Positions 50,301 through 60,900 of a DNA stretch of 64,000 bases are shown here, one piece after another. The translations under genes were made by a program, and so were the position numbers. Under the pieces are notes generated by a model, which did no database searches, was not told the origin of the DNA, and was given only the letters and a program-made list of their open reading frames with translations. This DNA comes from Hydractinia symbiolongicarpus. Lineage: Eukaryota; Cnidaria; Hydrozoa; Anthoathecata; Hydractiniidae. The first letter of the stretch is position 1; every line of letters begins with the position of its first letter. The stretch spans positions 24,991,001-25,055,000 of the forward strand of contig NC_079882.1 of NCBI RefSeq assembly GCF_029227915.1, written 5' to 3'.

Positions 50301-52782
50301 CTGCAAATTATAAAACATGGCAGTAAAATCGAAAGTTTGTTTTGGATAGGAAGCAGAAGAAACACGAGGGATTGTATTTGTTAAGCCGTGTAGCCGTAAA
50401 AAGGTAATTAATACACTTAAGTTAAAAATCTTGAGATCCAATAAAGATTCTTCAAAAAAAATAAACATTTCCTGCACAACTTTTCACGTTTTTTCATACG
50501 AAATCAACTTATTTTCAAGTGTGAGGTAAGTCTTAAGTTTAAAACATGCGCAAAAAATACACCAACTTTTTTAATTTCTTGATGGAAACTGAAGAGATGG
50601 GATGCGCGCGTGTGTGTTTGTTATATGAGAATATTTCAACAATAAATGAAGGTTATAACTTACTACGTTTGGCTTTGCCTTTATAAGAAGATCATACACT
50701 CCAATATCACGGCGCTTATCTAAAATACGTTTATGACAATAAGATGCCGTCTCTTAATATTTTTAGTCAATGTCTAGATCTAAGGTTGCTTAAGGGTTGC
50801 TTAATTTTTTTTAACCAATTTTGGTAATTTATGTAAGACTGGAAAAGAAAAGAATAGTCATATATATGATATAAAAAAAGTGTGCAATAAAAACTGTGCA
50901 ATAATGAGGTATCGTAGTTATCTTTTGCTGGAGTTTTATTTCTTTTGTTTAGCTAAGTATTGGGAATTATGACATTATCAATTTGATGCTATGAATGATA
51001 ATAAGGGTAACTAAATATTAATATTTATGTAAATATGTTCAAAATATCAAACTGGATAGTTGAAGACATATTCACATCACCATATACCTTGAAATAAAAA
51101 ATACCTATTTTTTTCTAATACATGATGTCATACATTAATTAGCATCACGACAAGTCAAAAATCTTGAGAACTTATTTTTTTGCTGGAGTTAACATTTGAG
51201 GTATGTTTTGGAAAAACTTGACAGGAATGTATTATACCATAAAAGAAATTGATTTGTTGGGATAAAATCTGCTTACTTTAGCAATTTTACTATGAAATCA
51301 TTGTTCTTCTGAAATTCCTTTGCCCCTGAATTTTGTTTGCTAAATGTTATCACCTTTTTATAATAATACCTTTTTGGACTATGCAAAAAGTAATCCAAAT
51401 ATATGTGTTTCAAAAATTGTTGTTATAGAAAGTTCCCAAATAGTAAAATAGAAAAAGCCACCAATTTTTAAGGCGTTTGGAGCAGCATTTCGGGAGTAGG
51501 AGTTGTAAAAAAAAAACTGGTAGTGGTGGAATCATTTGTTACAATAACTAAATTGTTTTCATAATAATACAGATACAAAGTTTTTAAAAATGTAATTCAC
51601 AAATTTCCCTGTTCATTCAGCTTAACCGATTCACAAAAAAAAGTTACTTACTGTTTCCAATTTCTGACACAACCAGTATTGGAAAGCATCTTTTGGAACT
51701 AGGAGTCATATATCTTATGAAAAATATGTAAACTTTAGAAGTATCAACAGAAATTTTAGTTCCATGATCTTCTCGAGGTATCACCAATTTGGTCTGCACA
51801 GCATCGTCGTCTTCCGCGTCTTGATAAGATATTTCAACTGATTCGAATGACGAAAACTTGCGCCCATTATTAAATACTGTATCATTCCATGCAACCAGTA
51901 TTTCACTTGTGTCAGCCAGAATCTTTATATATATTGTCTCTGTAGCTTCTTTTTGATTTCCTAAAGATTAAAGAATGCATTATAGAAAAGCTTCAAGGTT
52001 TGGTAAACTCAGGTTTATAGCTAGGGGGAGAGGAGAGGGGGATGGGGGATATATTAAGTCAGCTTTCGTATAATTCAGTCTATTACATTGCTTCCGGATT
52101 AAACCAGGGTAGTTTATTTATTTATTTATTTGCGAAAATTTATACAGGATAAAAAACTTATATATAAAGAAACTGTTATCAGTTTTTGTCCTGTTAAAAC
52201 ATAAACAGTATAAAGGTAGAAAAGACTAAAATGGTAAATTAAAGGGTAAAATAGGTAAGAATACTGAAAAACATACGAATAAGATCTGGAAAAAGACAGT
52301 GAATTGTGGAAATTAACTCCAGATAAACTAGGGAAAAATTAAGTTATGACAAACAGTGGTAACAGTGGTAGCACACTCGACTTGTAATCATAAGGATCTA
52401 GCGCACTTTAAATGTAGTGTTGTCAGCCCGTTTGGAGCCATCTACTGACGGCGAACCAGCTTGTGTGGCAAGCAAATTAGAGTAATGCTGTACGTATCTC
52501 TGGCGGTAATGTTACAAATTTACAATAGGAAGCGGCTGTTAGGATGGAATCTCCAAGGACGTTTAACCTCCCGTTACTTTCTTACTTACTTACCTATGCA
52601 ACACTATCATTTTTTCTTGAGTAAAAAAACTGCTATAGTTACTAATAATTTTGGAGCTCCTAGTCTACTCGGTTTTGTATAAACAAGTTTTTTATAAAAA
52701 AATTCGTGTAAATGTACCACGTACCTATGCTAGCATTTGATACTTTGATAAGTGCAACGCTGCACAACAACAGGAAGAGCAT
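34580..52782 (-). CDS. FN3-ectodomain, glutamate-receptor-like K+ channel
   Basis: Twenty-four exons, each with AG/GT borders, read as one frame of about 1733 residues: 52782-52725, 51960-51652, 50719-50664, 49592-49316, 48847-48794, 46005-45865, 45303-45130, 43561-43265, 42753-42457, 41834-41532, 41453-41154, 40914-40737, 40153-40023, 39939-39696, 39460-39312, 39193-38903, 38751-38443, 38361-37898, 36558-36464, 36286-36127, 35852-35786, 35699-35437, 35356-35122, 34929-34580. Order: signal peptide (MLFLLLCSVALIKV), FN3-like domain (20-122), unrecognised module (123-298), TSP1-like module (299-356), eight FN3 domains (357-1189), S1 lobe, TM1, pore loop with TTVGYGDK, TM2, S2 lobe, TM3, cytoplasmic tail. 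Known family behaviour: S1-TM1-P-TM2-S2 with a GYGD filter is the layout of the prokaryotic K+-conducting receptor GluR0. I infer a ligand-gated, K+-selective adhesion-type receptor. The weakest junction is the 40737 donor (AAAGG|GTTGGT). Confidence 0.85.
35437..38361 (-). other. Channel core: S1, TM1, K+-type pore, TM2, S2
   Basis: Exon 38361-37898: the S1 lobe (YPPYVDYPKG, PEGILMDLTEQML) ends in TM1 (CALYFVINWLFGAMFWFC). Exon 36558-36464: pore helix GIFEGLYLAIMTSTTVG. Exon 36286-36127: YGDKIPETTSG then TM2 (RIYIVFWTLLGLVLTGIVTG). The intron splits the filter inside the first Gly codon. Exons 35852-35786 and 35699-35437: the S2 lobe (VLALYGSAEYTYG; KFALLDRYVAEI). Residues about 1190-1540. 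The Arg that in glutamate receptors binds the ligand alpha-carboxyl is not visible in S1, so the ligand may not be a standard amino acid. Confidence 0.85.
38443..43561 (-). other. Eight fibronectin type III domains
   Basis: Exons 43561, 42753, 41834, 41453, 39193 and 38751 each encode one whole FN3 domain bounded by phase-1 introns; 40914/40153 and 39939/39460 encode one domain each split in two. Every domain shows the conserved Trp of strand B (LKWDAY, LRWDHI, VEWQEL, VNWTEL, IEWDDI, ISWEYP, LQWKHS, IQWEHI) and a Tyr or Phe of strand F (YTFSI, YGFKL, YEVAV, YLATV, YQIEV, YNISI, YTVWM, YRVRV). The sixth contains a dibasic RQRR|S sequence at 39766-39755 that fits a furin site. Confidence 0.85.
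40304..40400 (+). repeat. Dispersed repeat, pair member 1
   Basis: Shares about 90 bp (ATTTCAAAAATCACATTCAT, AGAAATAGCAGCGGTA, AAAGAAAACTAATTCGG) with 62083-62178. It lies in the intron that splits the fifth FN3 domain. Confidence 0.75.
44104..44270. mobile_element. Short inverted-repeat element (MITE-like)
   Basis: Ends GTTCACACGATGC (44109) and GCATTGTGTGAAC (44251-44263) are inverted, with GGTTTTG and CGGTTT outside. No coding content. In an intron of the channel gene. Confidence 0.45.
45130..45303 (-). other. TSP1-like module exon of the channel gene
   Basis: One phase 1-1 exon of 58 codons with the Cys pattern C-x4-CG-x-G-x-Q...C...FC...C...C (CIFTVCGIGFQMLVHEC, FCPPEMTDMTC, EKECP). 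This resembles a thrombospondin type-1 repeat that has lost the usual Trp ladder. Confidence 0.55.
46159..46193. repeat. Perfect 15-bp hairpin
   Basis: TAATGGACGGATATG, loop CGAAT, CATATCCGTCCATTA: a perfect inverted repeat in an intron of the channel gene. It could be the end of a transposon or a small foldback element; no function can be assigned. Confidence 0.6.
46488..46570 (+). repeat. Dispersed repeat with AAAATCCACGG core, copy
   Basis: ACTAGTCGGTGACCCATG, AAAAATCCACGGGTTCG and CCGCATTGCGTGCGTC occur in the same order as the reverse strand of 26720-26810. In an intron of the channel gene. Confidence 0.6.
47354..48657. mobile_element. 1.3-kb TIR DNA transposon, defective, in channel intron
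   Basis: Inverted termini: left TACGATGGCCCTTATGGCTC, right (reverse) TACGATGGCCCCTATGGCTC. They are flanked by a 6-bp direct duplication TGTTTG (47348-47353 and 48658-48663). Both subterminal regions hold several copies of ACTTCTCTTC in inverted orientation (about 47370-47495 and 48480-48650). The interior carries a broken integrase-like ORF. A 6-bp duplication has been described for only a few eukaryotic DDE groups (for example IS3EU, Dada); the group is not assigned here. Confidence 0.8.
47560..47979 (+). pseudogene. Decayed integrase-core (DDE transposase) C-terminal fragment
   Basis: Inside the TIR element. A frame through 47801 reads AECVRYCFIDLIRKDLNEFA, YWNQHLL and RPDTLYFVPELYG, the pattern of the C-terminal part of metazoan integrase-core transposases (H/A-EC-x-R/K-FC-x-x-LIQ-x-EL, W-N-x-H, P-x-LYFLPEL). 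The reading then shifts at an A-run near 47780 into a second frame that continues acidic sequence to a stop at 47979. The catalytic DDE part is missing. It is therefore a 5'-truncated, frameshifted relic. Confidence 0.65.
49650..49770 (-). repeat. Diverged copy of the AAAATCCACGG-type repeat
   Basis: Contains CGTATTCCGTCTGTCTGTTT, ACAGAAACACGAAATG and ATGGATTTATCCACAGGCTT, blocks shared with the 31387-31565 copy in the same orientation. In an intron of the channel gene. Confidence 0.45.
52350..52600 (+). repeat. Possible tRNA-derived SINE
   Basis: GTGGTAGCACACTCGACTTG, TAATCATAAGGATC resembles the D-arm to anticodon arm of a tRNA (an anticodon loop like CTTGTAATCAT). Non-tRNA sequence and a TTACTTACTTACC tail follow. 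No second copy of this type was seen in the window. Confidence 0.4.
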
Positions 52783-52869
52783 AATGTACTAAATAAAGAA
52801 AATACATTTGGTTATCGAACAGTGATTATTTTATTTCACAAAGGGTTATATAGTTGTAGAGATATTTCT

Positions 52870-52991
52870 CTTGTGTTTGAGGTTTTCGCACCGTGAGTGG
52901 CTAATCTGCACGAAATGTATGCTGTTTGGACTTGTGTTTGAGGTTTCCGCACTGTGAGTGGCTAATCTGCACGAAATGTATGCTGTTTGGA
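52870..52991. repeat. 61-bp tandem duplication
   Basis: Two nearly identical copies starting CTTGTGTTTGAGGTTT at 52870 and 52931, just upstream of the signal-peptide exon of the channel gene, hence in its promoter or 5' UTR region. Confidence 0.85.
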
Positions 52992-55900
52992 ATATTTAAA
53001 AAAGACTACATAATAATATGCCTGTTTTATGTGAAAAGAAACACATTCTGACGCTAATCAACAGAGTGCTAGATATTTATGCACACTAGCCTCAGGCTGC
53101 AGGCTAATTCGCACATATGCTATATTTAAAATTTCTACCGAGAAATAGGTACAATATTTAATTATTTGTCAAGTCTTTAGTGCAAAACAAAGCTTATATT
53201 TTTCTCTGACTGGCTGAAATTGCGTTTCCTTTTTCTTGTTCAAATTTTAGAGCAAAAGCTCGATCTTTGTAACTAATTTGAAGTTCTGGCGCTTAAAGTC
53301 ATTGTTTCTCTGATGAGCGAATGATATTTTCACTCAGCAAATAAATGATCGAAGCAAATCAGCAATATCACAGACTAAGTATTATTTTGTACCGAAAACC
53401 TTTTGCTGCGGAAAAATTTAAACTTGTTTAATTGTTTCGCTGGTAGAAAGGAAAGAGTTTACTTTTACTTTAACGAAATAACCTATGTCAAGATGTCCAA
53501 AAAGGTATGAAAATTATGAATATTGCTAAGTACTAACTTAAAATTTCTAGATGAGTCAACATTATCGATTAATTGTGCTGTGATGATAGTCTTTTTTGCA
53601 AAATAATCTTCCATGAAGTTCCAACTTTTGCTACATTGATCAAAAACGTCCTATATTTTATTCCGTGTGATAATACGCTAATTTTGTCTGTGTGTGACAC
53701 ATACAATGTGGATGTTATTGTGTATTATTTCCTACAACGCATATTACATATTTACTACAAACTTAAATATCAAATAAGGCAACCGAAACCAGATTGTGAT
53801 CGGGAAATTATGCCATAAATGATTACAAAAAAACATTTTAAACAAAATATATTTATTTCATAAAAGTTAAAAACAAGTTTAAAAATCAGCAAAAGTGCTA
53901 TAAGCAATGTTTGCACGGACAAACAACAGAGAACGAAAAAGCTTGAAAGCGTCCCTAATTGTTCTTAAAAAGCCTTTATTTAACAATAAGCTCGAGACAA
54001 AATTATTGCAGCTTTTTAGAAATCGAGTAACTTAAGTAGAATTTAATTACCACTGGTACAATGATAACGTGTGCATCCTTGACACCGTTGTTTCTATGAC
54101 GATTACTGCATTTTCATTGATTTTTCTCTCTTTTTATTACTTTTACTTGTGCAAACAATTTCACATTTGTATAGCACTGATGATGATATTATATATGAAA
54201 AGCTTTTCCTGATTTTAAACTTAACTTTTATATTTTATGAAAACATTTTTGGACCGGCAAAAAATTTAATAACAAAATATATTTCATCTGATTAAATTAA
54301 TTTAAATTTTGATGAAAAAACTTGTAAGGATATTCTCCTGTTCATAGGCCGGAAAAACAAGTCAAATGCTAAAGGAAACTACCAGTCACATTGATTTCTG
54401 GGTGGCACTTCAAAGACAAAGAAATTGATTGTCTTTCTTAAGAACAAAAATAAAGCTGTGTTAGAATTCCTCTTACACAAAATTTAAAGTAAATGAGTTT
54501 GAAACTTGATGCTTTTAGATATTATTGCTCAAATTAAGAAATTATAATTCAAAAAGCTAACAAACAAACAAAAAATACAAAATATATATAAATATATATA
54601 AATATATATATATAAATATATATATAAATATATATATAAATATATATATAAATATATATATAAATATATATATAAATATATATATACATATATAAATGTA
54701 ATAATATAAATACAATCAGATGCCAAAATTGAAATAAACTAACCTTTAGTTAATTAGAAGCGTTGATATATATTTTTTAAATTAATTAATTTTATGATTT
54801 CAGTATATTAAAATACATATAAAAATAAAATTAATTTTTTATACTTATATACAAAAAGATAAATGACCCAACGGTGTCGTCCGAACCGATTAAAATATAA
54901 ATAAAATTTGATTGGTTGGTGATTGATTAAAGCAAAAAAATATATTTAGTTTTGTATTGGCAACAAATGCACAACCCTGACAATTCTAATATCTTCAACT
55001 TGCAAGTCATAATTAATTTGAGAGATAAATACACAAAAGGGATAAATGCACTATGAGTTTTTCAATAAATTATTCCTCGTCTGCACCCCCGCTCCCGGTT
55101 TTTTTTCCTTTTTGATATGAGAGAATCAACAAAGCCTGGGGACGAGGGTGTCCTCGTCTGTTGAGTTTGTTGCATCAAAGCCTCACTCATTCTATTTAAA
55201 AGTGAAAATTTAGAGCATGAAAATTTAACAAGTTGCTAAATTTGAAGCCAATCGCATGTCTGTATTTTTTATCCTTCCTAAACTATTGTTGAATAAAATT
55301 AAAACGTTTTGATTTTATTCGTAGCTAAACTAAATTATTTTTTTTACTTGTGGTAAAATTTTTTTAAATAATTTTTGAAACAATACATTATTAACTATTC
55401 TGTTAAGAATTCTATTTTTATTACACTTGATGTATAATTTATCAAATAGTTCTAAATCGGTTTTTTCTACAATATCTACTTAGATATTGTCCGAACAGCA
55501 CCTAACAAATTATTATTACGCAATTTTTTTTTATTTCACACCAAAGGATTACAATTATGTTTGTACCTTATGTTGGTAAATTTTCGCGACGACATATTTT
55601 CGCGGCGACTTATGTTCGCGACGTCAAAAGAACATACATGCTGATATAGTCAGGTTTTTTTATATTTCGCGATTGAACCATGTGAAGGTTTATGTTTCTC
55701 GAAATTACGGGCTTTTTCGTAATTCTAATTTTTTTAACCAATTTATTTAAGCTGGTCTTATTTTTACCAAATATAAGAAAGCAAATTTACTAAGAAAACA
55801 ATTCGCGAAGATTGATTTTAGCCAATATAAAACGTCTCTAGTAATTTCACGAAGTAATAAATAACCTCACCGGGAATGAAAATCATGATAGAGAAATGAT

Positions 55901-57200
55901 GAACAGGATAGGATGCACAGGATGATCAACATGTAAAAACATTCTTCGAGTTTAAATAGCTAATAAGTAAGGTCTACAACGTGGGGACATGTCAACAAAC
56001 GATTTCTTAAACCGTAAAACTGGAGAATATTCAAAAAGTTTCATAGACTCCTTTGTTTCTTATTTGGACTGAATACTCCTTATGACCTTGGAGGAAAGTT
56101 ATGACAAATTAAAAATTTTAAACTATGCTCCCTCAAAAAGCGAAAAATAAAATCCAGGGGTAAGATTCAATCTGTTTCTTAAATATTGGCGTGCGAGCGT
56201 GAAATAGGTATGTTCAAACTTTTGCAATCTGGTATGCGAATATGGTTGGAAATACCACTTTGTTCTTTTATTAAATGATTAACATACCAAAGTTTTTATA
56301 CTACGGTCAAATCCTTGTACAATGAAATAACCATAGGTTAATAAGCACACGCTGGGTTAATATACAAAAATATGAGGGACTTCGCATCACTTTGTTACCA
56401 CTGTCTATCGCAACTACAGGAAAAATATACATGAAAGAACATAGCTTTAGTTTGTTTACCCAGTTTAGAGAAACAATGTTCTGAGTGTAAAATTATGAAA
56501 AATTTGGTCTAAAATGGTAACATGACACAAAATCAACATTTTGTTTATCGTTTTTAACATGTATTTTTTTCCTTAATATTCCAAATATTGTAGAAATAAA
56601 ATTAAATTTTGACGCCAGCATTATTTTCTGTACGCTTCACTATGCCATTTTTGTCGAAGGCGCAGAAACTTTTAAATTTTTAAGCCATTTTTGGCATTCA
56701 GGTAACAAAAAAATTATGATTGTGTTGTATTATGTTCAGCTTGCTTTTTTTTAAGATTTTTACGAAAACTCCATTTAAGTCAGATCTCTAAAACAGCTAA
56801 GGGTACTTGATATATAAAAGACGCTTTGCACAAATGCATTCACGTCTAAAGTAATATCGAAATAACATGACCGCAACAACTCAAATTATCATACCTTAAA
56901 AATTATTTTTATTTACATTTTAAGTTTGTACAACCTATAAAATGTTTTACAAACAAAATTTTTCAAAGCAACTCGCTTTAATAAAATAGATTACAAGATA
57001 AAATAGTTCGCGTTAAAAACGGACCTTCTTAAAAAATATTTTTGAAAAAGTTTTTATTTTGCCATTATTCCATAGAAGAAAAATTTATTTTGTTTTGAAA
57101 TGTTAAATATCTCGAACATTCATTCTGCGAAATGATATTCACGATTATCGACTAAACCCCTTTATGCTATGCTTCCTGTGGAAATCAAAAAGCTTTTGTT
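52992..57200. other. Intergenic, no gene supported
   Basis: AT-rich. It holds the TA-rich satellite at 54583-54702 and a short CCTGGGGACGAGG motif near 55135. The 81-codon plus frame at 53573-53818 has no recognisable content. Confidence 0.4.
54583..54702. repeat. ATATATAA microsatellite
   Basis: Tandem ATATATATAA/AATATATAT units of about 12 bp. The minus frame translates as YIYL repeats, an artefact. Confidence 0.95.
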
Positions 57201-57965
57201 TCAATGCAAGCAAATAGCTTTGACATCAGATGAATGTAAGATCATTCCCAAATTTATCTCAAACATCTTTTTTAGTACTTCTTCATTATCAAGTTTTCGT
57301 GAATCTAACTCGAAGATTGATCCTTCTAAATGCCGAGGATAATCGTCCGTGAGATCCCACTGTCCTTTGAAGATAAATGCGTAGTTTGTCCCGTAATATC
57401 CATCTGTTTGGTGATTTATGACCAGATGTTCACTCTTTAAAATGTGCACTTCACCTTTATGGATACCAGCGTGGACAAAAACATTGATGTCATTGGTAAA
57501 ATATATATTCGCCTTTGCAAGAATTACATTCTTATTTTCACATTCTTTAGCGATAAACTTCATGATATAAATAAAAGTCATGTTAACTTCATCATCGTAA
57601 ATTTGATGGAGTTGAATTTTTGAAGATAGAGGTAAATACTGATTGCCTATGCAGGATTTATTATGTCGAAACAAATGAATCTTTTCGATACCCTCCAGCT
57701 TAACATTTTTTTGAATTGCTTTTAAAGTTGCTTTGCAGTAATTTTTCTCTTGCGTGTTTGGTAAGTACATCATTAGTTGAAACTTTTTAACTTCTGATTT
57801 TTCAGACTCGTCTTTTTCCAGTTCCAACTGTTTAGTAAGGTGAGTTACTGGCAGATGTTGGTCTTTTATTAAAGCAACGTTAGAAACTTTAATCACTCCA
57901 CTTTGGACTGCTATAATTAAGGCTGCGACAGAATATGTTAATATTATAATCTTGAGGATTTCCAT
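57201..57965 (-). CDS. Secreted or Golgi glycosyltransferase-like protein, probably degenerate
   Basis: Single open frame of 254 residues with an N-terminal signal or anchor (ILKIIILTYSVAALIIAV). The C-terminal half follows the pattern of small glycosyltransferase-like proteins: NVILAKANIYFTNDI corresponds to the usual V-x-NADIYFD, then a Glu/Lys block, then YAFIFKGQWDL corresponding to D-x-WIFKG. In this family the DxD-like NADIYFD Asp residues contact the nucleotide sugar. Here they read KANIYFT, so the metal-binding Asp are lost and activity is doubtful. AATAAA on the minus strand lies at 57089-57084, about 110 bp past the stop. No introns are seen; it could be a retrocopy. Family assignment is by pattern only. 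Confidence 0.5.
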   Translation of the reverse strand: MEILKIIILTYSVAALIIAVQSGVIKVSNVALIKDQHLPVTHLTKQLELEKDESEKSEVKKFQLMMYLPNTQEKNYCKATLKAIQKNVKLEGIEKIHLFRHNKSCIGNQYLPLSSKIQLHQIYDDEVNMTFIYIMKFIAKECENKNVILAKANIYFTNDINVFVHAGIHKGEVHILKSEHLVINHQTDGYYGTNYAFIFKGQWDLTDDYPRHLEGSIFELDSRKLDNEEVLKKMFEINLGMILHSSDVKAICLH

Positions 57966-60900
57966 CTCTTATAGCTTCACAAAAAAATTATAAAGAGTCT
58001 CTATTTCTACCGAAGTTCGACATATATTTCTTCACAGCATTATTTTTGGCCATATTCCCCACTGCTATTAATATATATATAAAATTAATTATTTCCAATG
58101 GGCATTTAATTAACAGATTTGAACTCCCAAATCAAACATTAAATGAGTATCTATTATCTTTCTAAATATTAATTGATTTTTTAATAATTGACGGAACTTC
58201 CCAAGGGTATTTGTTATAAAACCTCCATAATCTCCACGGCACTCAAAAAATAATTTGTATAAGCAAACCTCACGAATAAACGTCACAGCTGTGCATAGTC
58301 AAGACACTTTAATATCAGAATGGATGACTTATCAACCGTTTAGTCAGGCGCTACGGGAAATAGCGGCCCAGGTTGTGACGTCATTAATTGAACGCAGTGA
58401 GGTCCATGCAAATAACCGAGGTTGCTGTTTTCAATTTATAAGCCATTTATACCTGCTAGGCTAAAACAGAGGAATTGAGTAGATCTAAGTCTTTAAGTCA
58501 CGAAATCAAAATACGACGTGTTTATGTAGAAACCACGTTTTTGGACAATGTAAATATTCGATCAACTGAAGGTAAAGAACTTCTTTTCGAACATGATAAA
58601 ACCATTATAGTTCTATTCTGAGGGTTCTAAAATATACTTTTGGTGGGGGTGGTTGTAAAATTAAATTAGCGACTGTTGAAATTAAGCAGAAATGAACGAA
58701 AAATGTAGAGGCATCAAACTGAAGAGATAGTTGATAATCATTCGCGAGTAGTGTTCAGTGGATTTATTTTAGCCTTGTTTGAAAAACTCAAAATATGAGA
58801 CAGTTGGAGTATTGTTAGCTGCCCTGTTGCTTTCGAGGAAGTCTATATCTTTATGGCCACAATGTTAATCTGCTTTGTTTTTCATATCGCATACAAAAAT
58901 ACCCTTTAAATAAATTGTCATGCGCTGCATTGACATCATAATTTGGATAATATGTAAAATTCTTGATTTTACGAATCTTATTTGTAAAATGCAAATGAAA
59001 ATTTTTTAAAAGGATGATATCATCCATAAAAAGATTTAAAAAAAAGGAGAAATCAATAACTGTTAGACGCTCATATTGAAGACATAACACTTTTTTTCTA
59101 CTGCGAAATCCCTTTGTTGACATATACACTACACAAAGCCACACTGCGCTAGTCTACACAACAAAAGCATTTTATATATCACACACGTTTTCCGTATTTT
59201 ATTCTTTTCTTTGTGGAAGTTAAAAGAGATCGTTTTAGCAAGAGACTTTTTAATAACGCTGTAAGCATTGATTATTCAAGATTATTCCCAATCTCAAATT
59301 AACGTTCTTTGTTCTCTGAACATTTATATAAATGAACAAGCTGACAAAGATAATACAGCAGTAGTACAAAATCGATGAATACAGTGATTGACAATTCAAG
59401 ATTTCATGTTTTTCTTCTTTTTTTGATAACCCTTTTTTGGTAGGAGAGAGGGAGGATAAATTGGGAGGTTTTACGTAAGGATTTAAGGCCGGATCTTCAC
59501 GACGTGAAAAAAAAAATCGAGATAGACTACTTCTTTCGTGGAGAAAAGAATTCAATTAGTTATCTACGTAGTTATTTGAAGAAAAACAAAAATAGATGTA
59601 AAACCCGCCAGACATTTAATAAGGGATTTTTCACAACTGGCGTCAATACTTTTTTTTGAAGACTCTTCCTCCTCCTCCGTCAATCTGTGTTAATAGGGGA
59701 CTCTAGGGAAATTTTTTGTATATATCAACATCAGTTAATTTTAAAGTTTTGACGTGAGATTTATTGCTTAATCTGAAATTAAGTCGCTGGAAACATAAAC
59801 AGGGGCATAGCGGCTGTGAAACCCTGTCGCTCAGCCAATTTAAAATGCTTGTTAAGAATGTATTTGAAAAAAAATAAGTAGTTAAAAACTATATAAAAAT
59901 TACTTTAAAAATATTAAAGACATTAATTACCCCGACTGCTCGGCCCTGTCATATAACTAGCGCACCCCTGAGCAACCTGATAAGGCCAAAATCGGATTAA
60001 ATCCGAGCTACGTTTAAATTGAAAAATATTTTAATATTGCAATTGAGAAGTGACTGAAGTGGGGGAAAACACAATCTTTAAGGTCAAATTTCTGGTTTTT
60101 GCAATAAATATTTGCAAAACGAATACTAATATGACATGAACATTAGAAGATTAACTCATACGGTACATATTATCAAGGAATAGTAAAGAAACTTTTTATA
60201 CTTAATGGAGTTGTTTGGGCAGCTAAAAAAAGGGTTACTGCCACCTCAAACATGCGATGCCATAGACAAGTATGTATTTTCATTTCCGTAAATTTTAACA
60301 CACAAAAAGACATAAAAAACTCCAAAGTTAGAAAAAATATTTATTTACGTTACAGAAAAAATTTTTTAACTATTAATATTAAATAATTACTTTACAAAAT
60401 ATGGAACTGTAGAGTGTATAAAAAAATTAAAAATTGTTAAAAAATAAAACTTAATATAAAGTATTTTAAATAATGTAAAAAAGTTACAGCTTTCAAAGAA
60501 AATTATTAGTAAATCTTTAACCCTTTACTATGACAAGAACCAGACATGGAAAGAAGACAAAAATTCCAGCCAATTTTTTATTATCTGTTTTGTCAAAGTG
60601 TAGGCCAGGCCAATACAAGAGATTTTACAAATTCAAATTTACCAGACGTTATGATTTTGTTAAAAGTTCGTGAATAGGAAATGATCATTTTGGATAGCAC
60701 GGTTAATAATATTTCAAAGAAAACAAATTTGCGGGGAAAAACTTCTGCGGTTAATTTTTACCGTAATAATTTTGCAGTTTGTGGTTCTATAAAATTTTCC
60801 CTCTAATTTCCACTAGTTTTTAAGAATTTTGTGTTGGCGAAATTCCGTGAAACCATTTGTATTTGAAACACTTTTGTGGCTTGCGACTAACCTTAGTTTT

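Larger units (their letters stand above)
45865..50719 (-). other. Unrecognised extracellular module (residues about 123-298)
   Basis: Four exons (50719-50664, 49592-49316, 48847-48794, 46005-45865) encode about 176 residues between the FN3-like and TSP1-like modules. Visible features: IGVYDLLIKAKPNVDWGYHG, an aromatic and Gly-rich C-terminal half (GGAYLYFGFGIHRSPYVGFW) and two Cys in CSTFQAC. I do not recognise the fold. The continuous phases support it as part of the same protein. Confidence 0.6.

Noticed and set aside
54529-54726. Hydrophobic YIYL-repeat open frame
   Set aside because: Translation of a TA-rich microsatellite.
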